Assembly (NCBI RefSeq): GCF_000143415.4
Contig: NW_003314350.1
Location: forward strand, 682,001 to 746,000
Length of the DNA stretch: 64,000 nt
Reading direction: 5' to 3'
DNA from: Selaginella moellendorffii
Lineage: Eukaryota; Streptophyta; Lycopodiopsida; Selaginellales; Selaginellaceae
The position numbers were made by a program, and so were the translations under genes. Shown piece after piece: positions 30,240 to 39,336 of this stretch. The first letter of the stretch is position 1. Each line of letters opens with the position of its first letter. The notes under the pieces were generated by a model. It did not search any database. It had not been told where the DNA came from and worked only from the letters and a program-made list of their open reading frames with translations.

Positions 30240-32301
30240 ATGAAAGGCAGCGACACAGCCGTTTTACCCGTGCAATTTAAAAGTCTGGCTCCCAAAAGGT
30301 ATGTTGAGGAAACCAGGCCTAGTCGGACACCTCCAGAACACAGGAGGGACTCATCCAGGGCCAGTTCCTTGTTTCGTAACTTTGAGAAGGAATTGGTAGA
30401 CACTTCGGCTCCAAATAGCAGCAGGAGGAACTCCAGCACGAGTTCAGCCAGCAGATTTGCAGAGACGAGCCGGCCATCGGCTTCTGATCTTCACGAACTT
30501 AGATATGGAAGGAGTAGCAGCATTTCCACGCAATCCTCGACAACTCCTAAGGACGAACCAGTTTTCCCAAGCAGGACTTCAGTCAGGGCTATAGAAACCA
30601 AAGACGAAGCTGACGGATGGAATGATTTTTCATTTTCCTCCATGCCTTTGCGACAACCAGGGAAGAAACCAGGGTCTCGAGGCGGTGAAGATGAATACGA
30701 AGAAGGTGGCCGGTCAAGTAGCAGGCTGAGCAATAGTGGGGGCTGTTCGTCGTCGGGAACCGGGCTCTCACAGTCATTTACTGAGATGAACTTGCGAACG
30801 AGACAGTCCTCTTTTCAAGACTCCCGGGGAAGTAGAAGCAACAGCTTGAACAGCAGATCTTCCATTCAGGGAAGGCAAGTCGCAGGTCTAGTGGGTCTGA
30901 TGAACGAGGGGAACACTTGCTTCTTAAACAGCTGCTTGCAGTGCTTGGCACACACAGTCCCGCTCTCGTCAGCAATTCTAGGACCGTTTTCGGAGTTGAT
31001 CCAAACCAAAGGTGCCGCAGCGAGGAGCAGGAGAGACACGGCTAGCTTGTCCGAAATGCTGGCTTATTCTTTTCGCCAGCTTCTCAAGGACCTTTGTGGA
31101 AAACCATCGTACTCGACTGCCAGTGCGTCAATGCTTCTACAGAGCTTGCAAGGCTTGTCACCCCAGTTTGCTGGGAATCGACAACACGATGCTCAGGTAC
31201 GAGATCTTCTTTCATTTGGTTTTTTGTTCCCTTCATATATCAAAATGCAATGCAGGAGGCGATGCGAACAATTATTGATGGGCTTCACGAAGCATTGAAT
31301 CGAAAACCACCCGGGCGTCCAAAATGTCCAGAGCCTCCTCCCACAACACCGGAAGCCGAGATTGCAGATATTTGCTGGGAACATCACAAAATGTGGAACA
31401 ACTCCGTGATTCAGGATATCTTCTGCGGTAAACTTTTTTGTTTATTTGTTTTTCTTCTTGATAGCTTACAATTTCCTGCCTGACAGGACAGCTGCAGAGT
31501 ACCATAGAATGCTCGGTGTGCCACAGAAAGTCGCATTGTTTTGATCCTTTCCTGGATTTGTCACTCCCACTTTCAAAGAGCGGTGGCTCTGATAACTTCA
31601 GGAACTTCGGCAGCAGCCGCTCGAGGATGACGATCGAGGATTGTCTCTCGGCGTTTGTCGCTCCCGAGACACTGGACCCGTCCAACAAGTACTATTGTTC
31701 CGGTTGCAAGGTACGTAGAGTTCATCCTCGTTATCAAATAATAAGGGAACTTTACACAGATGCATCGTCAAAGATCTACGTCTCTTCATCCTCGTTTTCT
31801 TAACTGCAGGCTCCACAAATCTCTACCAAGAAACTCAGCATTTACAGGGCTCCTTCGGTCTTAGTCCTTCACATCAAGGTACAAGTTGGCTTATAATTTC
31901 TTCAAGCAATCTCATGGTGTTCTCTTCTCTTTTGTTTCTCAGAGATTCTATGGTGTAGAACCACGCTCCTACAGAAAGGATGACCGGCCCGTTGTGTATC
32001 CTCTCAATGGACTTGATCTTAGCAGTTTCATGAGGTAAAAATTTCATTTTTTTCGATTGGAAGACTGTTACTATAGCTTGATGTTTGCAGCACGACTGCC
32101 AAGAGGCATTTTTCTCAGCAGCAGGCAACGTATGATTTATATGGTGTTTGCTCGCATTTTGGATCACTAGGCTATGGACACTACACCGCGACGTGTAGAA
32201 GTGTTGACAATGGCTGGTATTGTTACAACGATAGTAGCGTTACTTCTGTACAGGACCCGGTTGATTCTTCAGCCTACATCCTCTTTTATCAGAGGAGTTA
32301 A
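30240..32301 (+). CDS. Ubiquitin-specific protease (UBP/USP), 6 exons
   Basis: Exons are 30240-31196, 31256-31427, 31487-31710, 31810-31878, 31943-32034 and 32091-32301, giving 574 residues. Residues 1-210 are Ser/Arg-rich and probably disordered. The Cys box GLMNEGNTCFLNSCLQCL (near 220) and the His box YGVCSHFGSLGYGHYTATC near the C-terminus mark an active deubiquitinase. Between them are a zinc-binding pair of CxxC motifs (CSVC...CSGC) and FDPFLDLSLPL. The protein removes ubiquitin from substrates, which cannot be predicted. The arrangement resembles small plant UBPs with an N-terminal low-complexity region. Confidence 0.9.
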
Positions 32302-32444
32302 AAGGCAAGTTTTTTCTTTGTTTTATTTTATTTTGTACCAAACTTTTACATTTTTTTCAACTTTGTTTGGTTACCACCAGTTTTGGTACCTATTAGCGAT
32401 ATAATAAGATCTCTGGTAAGTTTTACTCCAGCTTGGGTACCATA

Positions 32445-33049
32445 ATGAAAATTTTTTTAGTTGTATTAGCAATTGTTTCACTCGCACAGGTAATTTTACT
32501 AATAGGTTCTTTACCTGTTAGTAATTCCCTTTGTTTTTGCAGCTAGCTTTATCTCTAGATATAAATTTACTAAATTCCACATGCTATGGTTATAAACAAA
32601 GGTTGCTCGAATTTGATTTCTATCTTCATACCATTCGTACCGCGATCAACAGTTCTCTTGAAGTTAACGAAACTCCTGTGACAGGGCTTGCACGTCAATT
32701 CCCTCCATATAGTTTTGGCTATACTTTTGCTTTCAGTCGCAAGCTAACCTCAAGTTTTGAGTATACGTCTCCAGAAATCGGTCGCATGGAAGGATACACT
32801 GCAGTTCCCAGCGCAGGCCAGGAATTTACTCAGGCCGATTTTAATTTCACCACACCAGCTTCTGGATATTTTACTGTGGCAGGGTATACAGATTTTACAC
32901 GGTTAACGAACAAATACATTGTGAATGGAGGCATTGGAGATTTTGCATACTCAATTGGACAAGTGATTGTCACCACTGCATTTAACTACACAGGCAACAA
33001 CTTTGTGTTTCTATGCAAAGCCTCACTTACTGTCCTCAAGCTTTGTTAG
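32445..33049 (+). CDS. Secreted dirigent-like (AOC-barrel) protein, 2 exons
   Basis: Exon 1 (32445-32489) encodes a signal peptide start, MKIFLVVLAIVSLAQ. After a 53-nt GT-AG intron, exon 2 (32543-33049) continues in frame for a total of 183 residues. The mature part has FDFYLH, then IGRMEGYTAVPS, a TxFT-like strand, and VNGGIGDFAYSIGQV, in the order of dirigent/allene-oxide-cyclase barrels (FYLHD, G..QG.Y, GGTG.F..A.G). Dirigent proteins steer radical coupling in lignan or lignin chemistry or act in defence. Function here is unproven and the match is distant. Like the lectin gene it is very AT-rich compared with its neighbours. Confidence 0.65.
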
Positions 33050-33236
33050 AAGAATAAGTAATAAAATCAAGAAAAGTGTAACTGTATTCTTATTACTATA
33101 TTATGCTCACTCAAAATAATTCCAAGTTTATGAGTTTGTACCATATTATATATTGTGATTTAACTAAATACTAATTTTGAATAGAATTTAAGATTTTAAT
33201 TTCTTTTCTTAATAGTAAATTATAACCAGGGTTATA

Positions 33237-35126
33237 ATGGCGAAGCGCAAGTGGGACGAGGAGGAGAGCGTTGTCATGAACGTCCACGGCTTCAACAGCG
33301 CCTGGTCCTTCAATCCAGGCACCAAAGTTGACGAAGTGAAGAGCCTGGTATCCATGCAGTTCTCGGTGCCTTTCATGGAGATCTCCATCGTCCAGGACGG
33401 ATTGGTAGCACCAGCGACGATGCAAAGCTGCGAAAGCTTGAAGCCCGGCCTCAAGTACCGCGTGGAGCGAAGCTGCCCTCGCCGCAAATCATTCGCCCTC
33501 GGCACCATAGTCCGGCCCTCCGTCAACTTTCACGTGAATGCACTTCCAGCGATCGCCGAGGTCGCTTCCATGCTCTCCCAAGGCAAGTACTGCGTGCTGT
33601 GTGGCCCGCGCCAGAGCGGCAAGACCACGGCCGCGCAAGCCGTCCGGCAGCGCCTCTCCGCGATCGTGGTTTACTTGGATGGTCTGTTCTTCCGAAAGGA
33701 TTGGAGCGAGAGCAAGTTCTGGGGATATCTTTGGGACTCGTTGCACGCCAAGTGCCCGCAGTTCTTCAGAGCTCGCCGGGTGCAAGACGAGTACACCGAC
33801 TTGAGCTTCCGGATGCTGTTTCTCAAGACGGCGTCGCAGATGGTCCCCGTGACGCTCATTCTGGATCGAGCTGAATCGCTGCTGGGTGCCTCCGCCGAGT
33901 GCCTTGGGAGGTTTTTCAGCACGCTCAGGAACATGAGGAGAAGGATGGGCGACTACAACTTGAAAGGATTGCTGCTGGTTGGGATCGAGACGGTGAAGGA
34001 TCTCCTCGAAAGTCGGCGTTGTAACGATGGTTGCAGCATGATCACGCGCGAGCCATTTCCAGACGAGTATCTTGCAGAATGCCAAGGCTTCACGCGGCAA
34101 GAGGTTAAAAGGTTGCTGATCCAAGCAGCCGGCGAGCTCGTTCCAGCGGCGGCGCAGAGATTCGAGGTGGCGCGCTTGGCTGAAGCGGTGGTGGCGTTCA
34201 CAGGCGGCCACAAAGGCTTAGTCGTGGTGGTACTCGATCGAGTGGTCGCTCACGAGTTTTTCAAGACCCAGGATCTCTGGTCACATCACAGCGACCTCGG
34301 TGCATACGCTTTCAGTCGAGCTGGTTACAAGCGGGCTCTGGAGAGATTCAAGCAGCGAAGCAGTGATCTCCTCCAGTTCCTCCAGACGAGCGGCCTCCAC
34401 TGCGATGCTGGAAAGGTGGCGGAGTTTCGAGAGCTCATCGCCGACGGCGTTCTCGCGGCGAGGGAATCGCCACAACAAGATCATGGCGGCCGGAAGTACA
34501 ACCTTCGCATTTCATCGCCACTGCTCCGGAGTCTCATCTTGCGCCGCTGCGTGATCAAACGACAGGGGACGATCACAGGCCCAGCTCCGGATCCTCGGGT
34601 CCGGCTAGCGAGGGAGTGGCTGATCATCCAAACGATCAAGGCTCTGGACGGGGCGACGATGTGCGGCGATGAGATCTCGCAGTACAGCCGCGAGTTCGCG
34701 TTCTTCGCCAGGATCAAGGCCGTTCTTGCGGAAGCATATCCTCTCGCGAATGCCATCGTCCTCGCTCACACGAAAGTATCAAAGGATGGGCTCGCGCTGC
34801 TCGACGAGGAGGACTGTCTCGAGATTCAAGTCCGCTATGGTTTCGAGAAGTTTGGATTCGTGCTCGCGGTGGAGGGTGACGATGATTTGCAGGCCATGGC
34901 GCAGAGATACCACAAGAAGCATGGCTGCCAGGTATACGTGATCAGCTTCCGGGATCAGCCGTTGTTGATCACGCCGGTGAAGGAGTCCGTGATCTTCGTT
35001 TCGGTGCGGTTTTGCGCGACTAGCGCGGAGATGACTTTCAAGGATTCGCAAGGGACTGAAACGAAGGTGGACAATCTGGCGTTGGAGAAGTGGGGCGGCG
35101 AGTTTTCCTTCGATGATCTAGTATAG
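33237..35126 (+). CDS. Ubl-like domain + P-loop NTPase + nuclease-like C-terminus (Crinkler-type architecture)
   Basis: A single exon of 629 codons. Residues about 10-75 resemble a ubiquitin-like beta-grasp header. A P-loop GPRQSGKT lies at about 122-129 and a Walker B TLILDRAE at about 205-212, within an AAA/STAND-like NTPase. The C-terminal 130 residues (ANAIVLAHTKVS..., LEIQVRYG, FGFVLAVEGDDDL, YVISFRD) resemble in order the restriction-endonuclease-like fold joined to this NTPase in Crinkler-type (CR) proteins. Usual catalytic acidic/lysine residues are not clearly conserved, so the nuclease may be inactive. No signal peptide is present. This three-part layout is known from CR effectors and from copies in free-living eukaryotes. 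The assignment is by pattern only. Confidence 0.6.
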   Translation: MAKRKWDEEESVVMNVHGFNSAWSFNPGTKVDEVKSLVSMQFSVPFMEISIVQDGLVAPATMQSCESLKPGLKYRVERSCPRRKSFALGTIVRPSVNFHVNALPAIAEVASMLSQGKYCVLCGPRQSGKTTAAQAVRQRLSAIVVYLDGLFFRKDWSESKFWGYLWDSLHAKCPQFFRARRVQDEYTDLSFRMLFLKTASQMVPVTLILDRAESLLGASAECLGRFFSTLRNMRRRMGDYNLKGLLLVGIETVKDLLESRRCNDGCSMITREPFPDEYLAECQGFTRQEVKRLLIQAAGELVPAAAQRFEVARLAEAVVAFTGGHKGLVVVVLDRVVAHEFFKTQDLWSHHSDLGAYAFSRAGYKRALERFKQRSSDLLQFLQTSGLHCDAGKVAEFRELIADGVLAARESPQQDHGGRKYNLRISSPLLRSLILRRCVIKRQGTITGPAPDPRVRLAREWLIIQTIKALDGATMCGDEISQYSREFAFFARIKAVLAEAYPLANAIVLAHTKVSKDGLALLDEEDCLEIQVRYGFEKFGFVLAVEGDDDLQAMAQRYHKKHGCQVYVISFRDQPLLITPVKESVIFVSVRFCATSAEMTFKDSQGTETKVDNLALEKWGGEFSFDDLV

Positions 35127-35149
35127 AAAAGCTTTGCAATTCATTACGT

Positions 35150-38100
35150 TTAGAGCTTCATCTTACTTTCAAAGCCATTCTCTAGAGATTTAGTACCTCT
35201 CCCACCGCTTTCCACCAGATTTTTTATTGAAAAAATGAGCTCCCTATCTTCTAGCAGAGTTTCCACATGAGTGAGAGTCCCTGGATTTTTTAGAGTGAGT
35301 CAGAAATCTCGGCAAAACAAAACAAGCATTGACTTACTGAATCTCCAGTAATGCTTTGGATTCGTTGGATCGTTGATAGTTTCCTCGTTGGCCGGTCGGC
35401 CTGTATACTCCTCCTTGAGAGCAAGAAGGTCCTGCAGCACAAATCAACTTAGCAAACTTTTAGAAACTTTGCAAACGTACCTGGAGAGGGAAAATGGCCC
35501 ACATTGACGGCGATTTCATGTGTTGTTCGATTATAACTCGCGCAACATCTGGTAAGCACTGAGCAGGAGGGGACTCACTCATTCCCAGATAGTCTTTGTA
35601 GAATCGGATTCGTCTGCCTTCGTCATCCTCCCACCAAGCACGCATAGTCGAGCAGTCATGACACGAAGGTGCACACACCTTGTAAACACCGGCAAATGTC
35701 AGGGATCATGTTGTTGGATGCTGTGATTAGTTACCGTCATGTATTCGTATTCCAGTGGATTGCCAAACTCCTGGCCTGGAGTGCTGGGCATCCGTTGGAT
35801 CCTCAGTCCAAGCAGGCCAAGCTCGTTAAGAACCTGGAAAGGTTTTGTTTTTTAGTCTTACAATCATTGGAAAACAAGTTTGCTTACCGGAGCAACGCAT
35901 GCTGGGACCATTCCAAGGTCCTCTCCACAAGTTAGCATTTCAGAAGAGCTCATTAAAACTGGAAGCGTTTTTAAAGCGTTTTCGCGCCAGAGGCCTTCTT
36001 GCCTGTGATAGAAGTAGTCATAGTACAATCTCTGCAAGACGTTCTTGCTGCATAGAGCAAAACCACCGAGTCATTTCGAAGAAGGGAAGAAAAACACTAC
36101 ACTAAGTACCTGTGCTCGTCAAGCTCCTTGAAATTTGATGTGTTCTCCATTCCAAATCTCGGATAGAACTTTCTACTGTCCTCTGGGTCCCTCATCAAGA
36201 CAACGTCCTAGATATGCAAAAAGAGGCTCTAGAGAAAACCGGTTAATTTCCATGATGCTGCTTACACGTAGAAGGTCGAACAATGCACCCTTGATTTGTT
36301 CCTGCTTTTTCGAATCTTCAAGTTGACTAACAGCTCCAAGAATTTTCCTTTCTGTATCGTGCTCTTTCTTGAACTGCAAACACGCCGGTTAGAATTGAAG
36401 AGAAATGCGGTGAAAGGAGAAACGACACCTTGTAGCACAAATGTTCGTACTCATCAAAATACTTGGACGCAATCTCAGACCACGCGTCTCCAAATTTTGC
36501 CTGGTAATGGGAGTTAGAGCGAGTGAAACAATTTGATCAAGCTCACTTGCAAAGTATGACATCGAACGTATGGTTCGCTAAGACGATTGAAATCCCAAAT
36601 TCCTTGTGCTTCCAGCTCTTCCTGCAAAAATCAAGTTGTACATAAGCATTTCACTAAGTTGCCAAACTCTGTGTACCTGCGTCAATGGAAGCGACGGTCG
36701 AAACTTGCCCATAAGACCTGTAACAGCGTGCGCAGGCAGCTCCCAGATGCGAAAAAATCCTAGAATGTGATCAATCCTGTAAGCCGTGAAGTACTTGGAC
36801 ATCTGCAAGAAAAATGAGTTGTGTGGAGAATCTCAAATGTGTCCGTTCAAACCTGAGTTAAACGAGCTCTCCACCATGCAAAGTTATCTTTGGACATTTC
36901 TTCCCAGTTGTAAGTAGGAAATCCCCAGTTTTGCCCGTTCTTATCGAAATAGTCTGGAGGAGCACCCGTCGATGTATTCATTCGAAACAATGTGGGAAAC
37001 ACCCATGTATCCACACTGTTTCTATCGACACCAATGGGAAGATCTCCTTTCAAAACAACGCCATTGTTTCGAGCGTACTCAGACGCTTCAGTGAGCTGGG
37101 AAAAAAAAAAAAAACATTAATTGGTAAAAAGCAAAAAGTGGCATATTTAATTAACAACCTGAGAATGAAGATGATACTGAAGAAAGTATGTGAAAGAGAT
37201 CAAGTTGTAATGGTCAGAAGAAGGAGACACAAGCTTTTCTAGCTGTAGCAAAAGGCACAATTTTAATGATGTTTGTTTACCTTATAAGAGTAGTTTACCT
37301 TTTCAGGCGAAAATGTTGAAAAGCGGCCCCATTGAGAATGATCAGCGGTGTCGAAAAGGTCACGCAAAAAGCAAAAAGCAGCAAATGGTTCTAACCAGTG
37401 CTGCAAAATCAGAAGCTTTAGACAAAGGATTTCCACAGTTGCTTTCCACTTCACCTTATTTTCGTCAAAGTAAGTCTTAAACTTTGAGGAATTAAATGCG
37501 GCTTCTTTTTCTATGTGAAAAATCTTTTTAGCTATAGACAGCTTTGTCTTCATGGTTCCTTCATAGTCAACATCCTGCATTTGGAGACAGTCAATAACTG
37601 AGTAAACTAAAGTCAGGCTAACCTTTAGATCGAGCTTCTTTCTTGCTTGGGAAATCTCGTCCTGTAATGCGTCATCAGTTTGTTATCACCCTCAAATAAA
37701 TCAACCTGGAGTTCTTGAGGCAATCTTTCAGTCATGGCTTCCAAGCTCAAATAAAGCGGGTGTAGAGCGAATACTGAAAGTGAGCTGTGCAACGAAGGAT
37801 CACTCAAATCTCAGGTGTGACATATTTACCTGTATGGATACGAGTCCCACCACATCCCGTGCACGGAAGTATCATTAACTGGTAGCAACTGTAGAAGCCT
37901 CAATCCAGACTTCACTGCTAAATCCACAAGCAGTTTCAGGTCCAAAAACTCGCCCGCTCCAACGTCCGCATGCGTCCTTATTGAAAACACAGGGATGGCA
38001 AGGCCAGCACCTCTCCACAGATCACCCTGGAAAAAGTATGTGACTTCATTCTCAAAGATTACCAAGCCAACCTTGAAATGTCCATCCGATACTATAATCA

Positions 38101-39190
38101 GGGAAGATGGTTTTCTCCATGTAGAATCAAGTGACAACTTGCGGCCATCGCCAAGCTCGCACGTCACTTCTCCACGGAGATCTTTCAGAAAGTAGATGTA
38201 CGTGCTTATGTCAAGGTCAACAATAGAAAATCAAGGAAAAAGAATGATGAAAAATGTAGGATATTTCACGGGAAAGTCTTGTTTATCGATTGCACAGCAG
38301 CCATGCCAGCTTGAATCGCCCGTTCTCGTAAGCTTAAGTGCTGATTCATAGTCCCAGCTTCCAAGAGAACTCGAACTTCCAGTAACGTAAACCTGCATTA
38401 ACGTTGCAGTTGTAAGAAAACCAAAAGACGTATAGAGTGGTGAATTTTCTTACAACTTGCCCATTCTCTAAGATGGAACAACTGAGCTCAAAGCAGACAC
38501 CAATTTTTCCTGCCCAAACAACAGCCATTCTTTGAGAAACAAACAAATAAGCGAGAAAATAAAGATGGAAACTATGATCCAAAAGCTTTACAAAACGTAC
38601 CACGATCTTTGAGGAGCTCGGCGCCATAGCTGCCGGTAAAGGGAGTACCAGTCTCCTCACAAGTGCTACTAGACTTGGAGTTTCTAAAAATCGCGTCACG
38701 GAAAGCACTGCGTGACAGCAAACTCTCTGGAGAACAGCCTTCCTGTAGATAAAAATTCGCTACAACAAAGAAATTTGATCAAGAAAAGTACCTGCCAGAG
38801 ATCATATAGATCAACAATGCTGCCACTGGGAATTCCATCCGGAAGAACAAAGCTCCGGGGATTTCCAGCCTCCCTCCTGACCGCATTGCGCTTATCATCC
38901 ACAACGCAATACGAGTAGCTCGCCTGGAATCCCTCGCGCACGGGCAGCTGCGCGGTCCAGACCAGCTCGCCGAGCTCCTCGTCGTGGTGTGGAACCATCG
39001 CCAGTCCATGGTGGAGATTCCAGCTGCCGAGAGAGGAATGCGAACCTGTGACGATGAGATTCTGGCCCCATTGCGTGAAATATGGAATCCGGAAGCGCAG
39101 ATTGACGCGCCGCGGCTCCGCTGCCCTGGCGCCGATCATCGCCCTCTCTCGATCGATCGCGCGCGAGGAATCCATCCCTGGCGCATCCAT
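35150..39190 (-). CDS. DPE2: 4-alpha-glucanotransferase DPE2, 22 exons
   Basis: The 22 hand-built exons run from ATG 39190 (exon 1, 39190-38792) to TAA 35152-35150. All phases close, giving 959 residues, about the length of known plant DPE2. Two N-terminal starch-binding CBM20 modules come first (FRIPYFTQWGQNL..., VYVTGSSSSLGSW). A GH77 domain follows with WWDSYPY, the catalytic-region stretch YFTAYRIDHILGFFRIWELP, CGEDLGMVP and SCHDCSTMRAWW. DPE2 is cytosolic and moves a glucosyl unit from maltose to a heteroglycan during night-time starch breakdown. Intron 4 (38202-38264) has AT-AC ends. Intron 5 (38027-38071) is only 45 nt and stopless. Confidence 0.95.
38202..38264 (-). other. Probable U12-type AT-AC intron in DPE2
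   Basis: No GT-AG pair joins exons 4 and 5 in frame. With AT-AC ends the join is ...DFPVK-YIYFLKD..., which matches the DPE2 family. The 5' site is ATATCCTAC (U12 consensus ATATCCTTT), and CCTTGAC ends about 9 nt before the AC, matching the U12 branch consensus. A second branch-like TTCCTTGAT lies further upstream. Confidence 0.75.
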
Positions 39191-39336
39191 CGCGTCGCGC
39201 GGTGAATGGAGGACATTTCCCCATGAAAAGAACAAAGGAGCCTGGGATCGAACACGAGACTCATGACACTAATGACACGTAGCACACTGGCATATACACG
39301 TTAGCATAGTGGTATATCCTTCGAATATTAGGGTTC

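Noticed and set aside
32174-32404. Frame starting MDTTPRRVEVL as a separate gene
   Set aside because: It is a shifted reading of the last UBP exon, whose own frame holds the His box.
33489-34211. 240-codon minus-strand frame
   Set aside because: It is antisense to the P-loop NTPase gene and has no recognisable domain.
37826-38167. DPE2 exons 5 and 6 as one exon including VGLVIFENEVTYFFQ
   Set aside because: Those 15 residues are absent from the family alignment I recall and are bounded by GT and AG with a pyrimidine tract; a 45-nt intron fits better.
39240-39330. tRNA- or SINE-like box A (TAGCATAGTGG) before the PPR gene
   Set aside because: No cloverleaf can be folded and no proper box B lies at the right distance.
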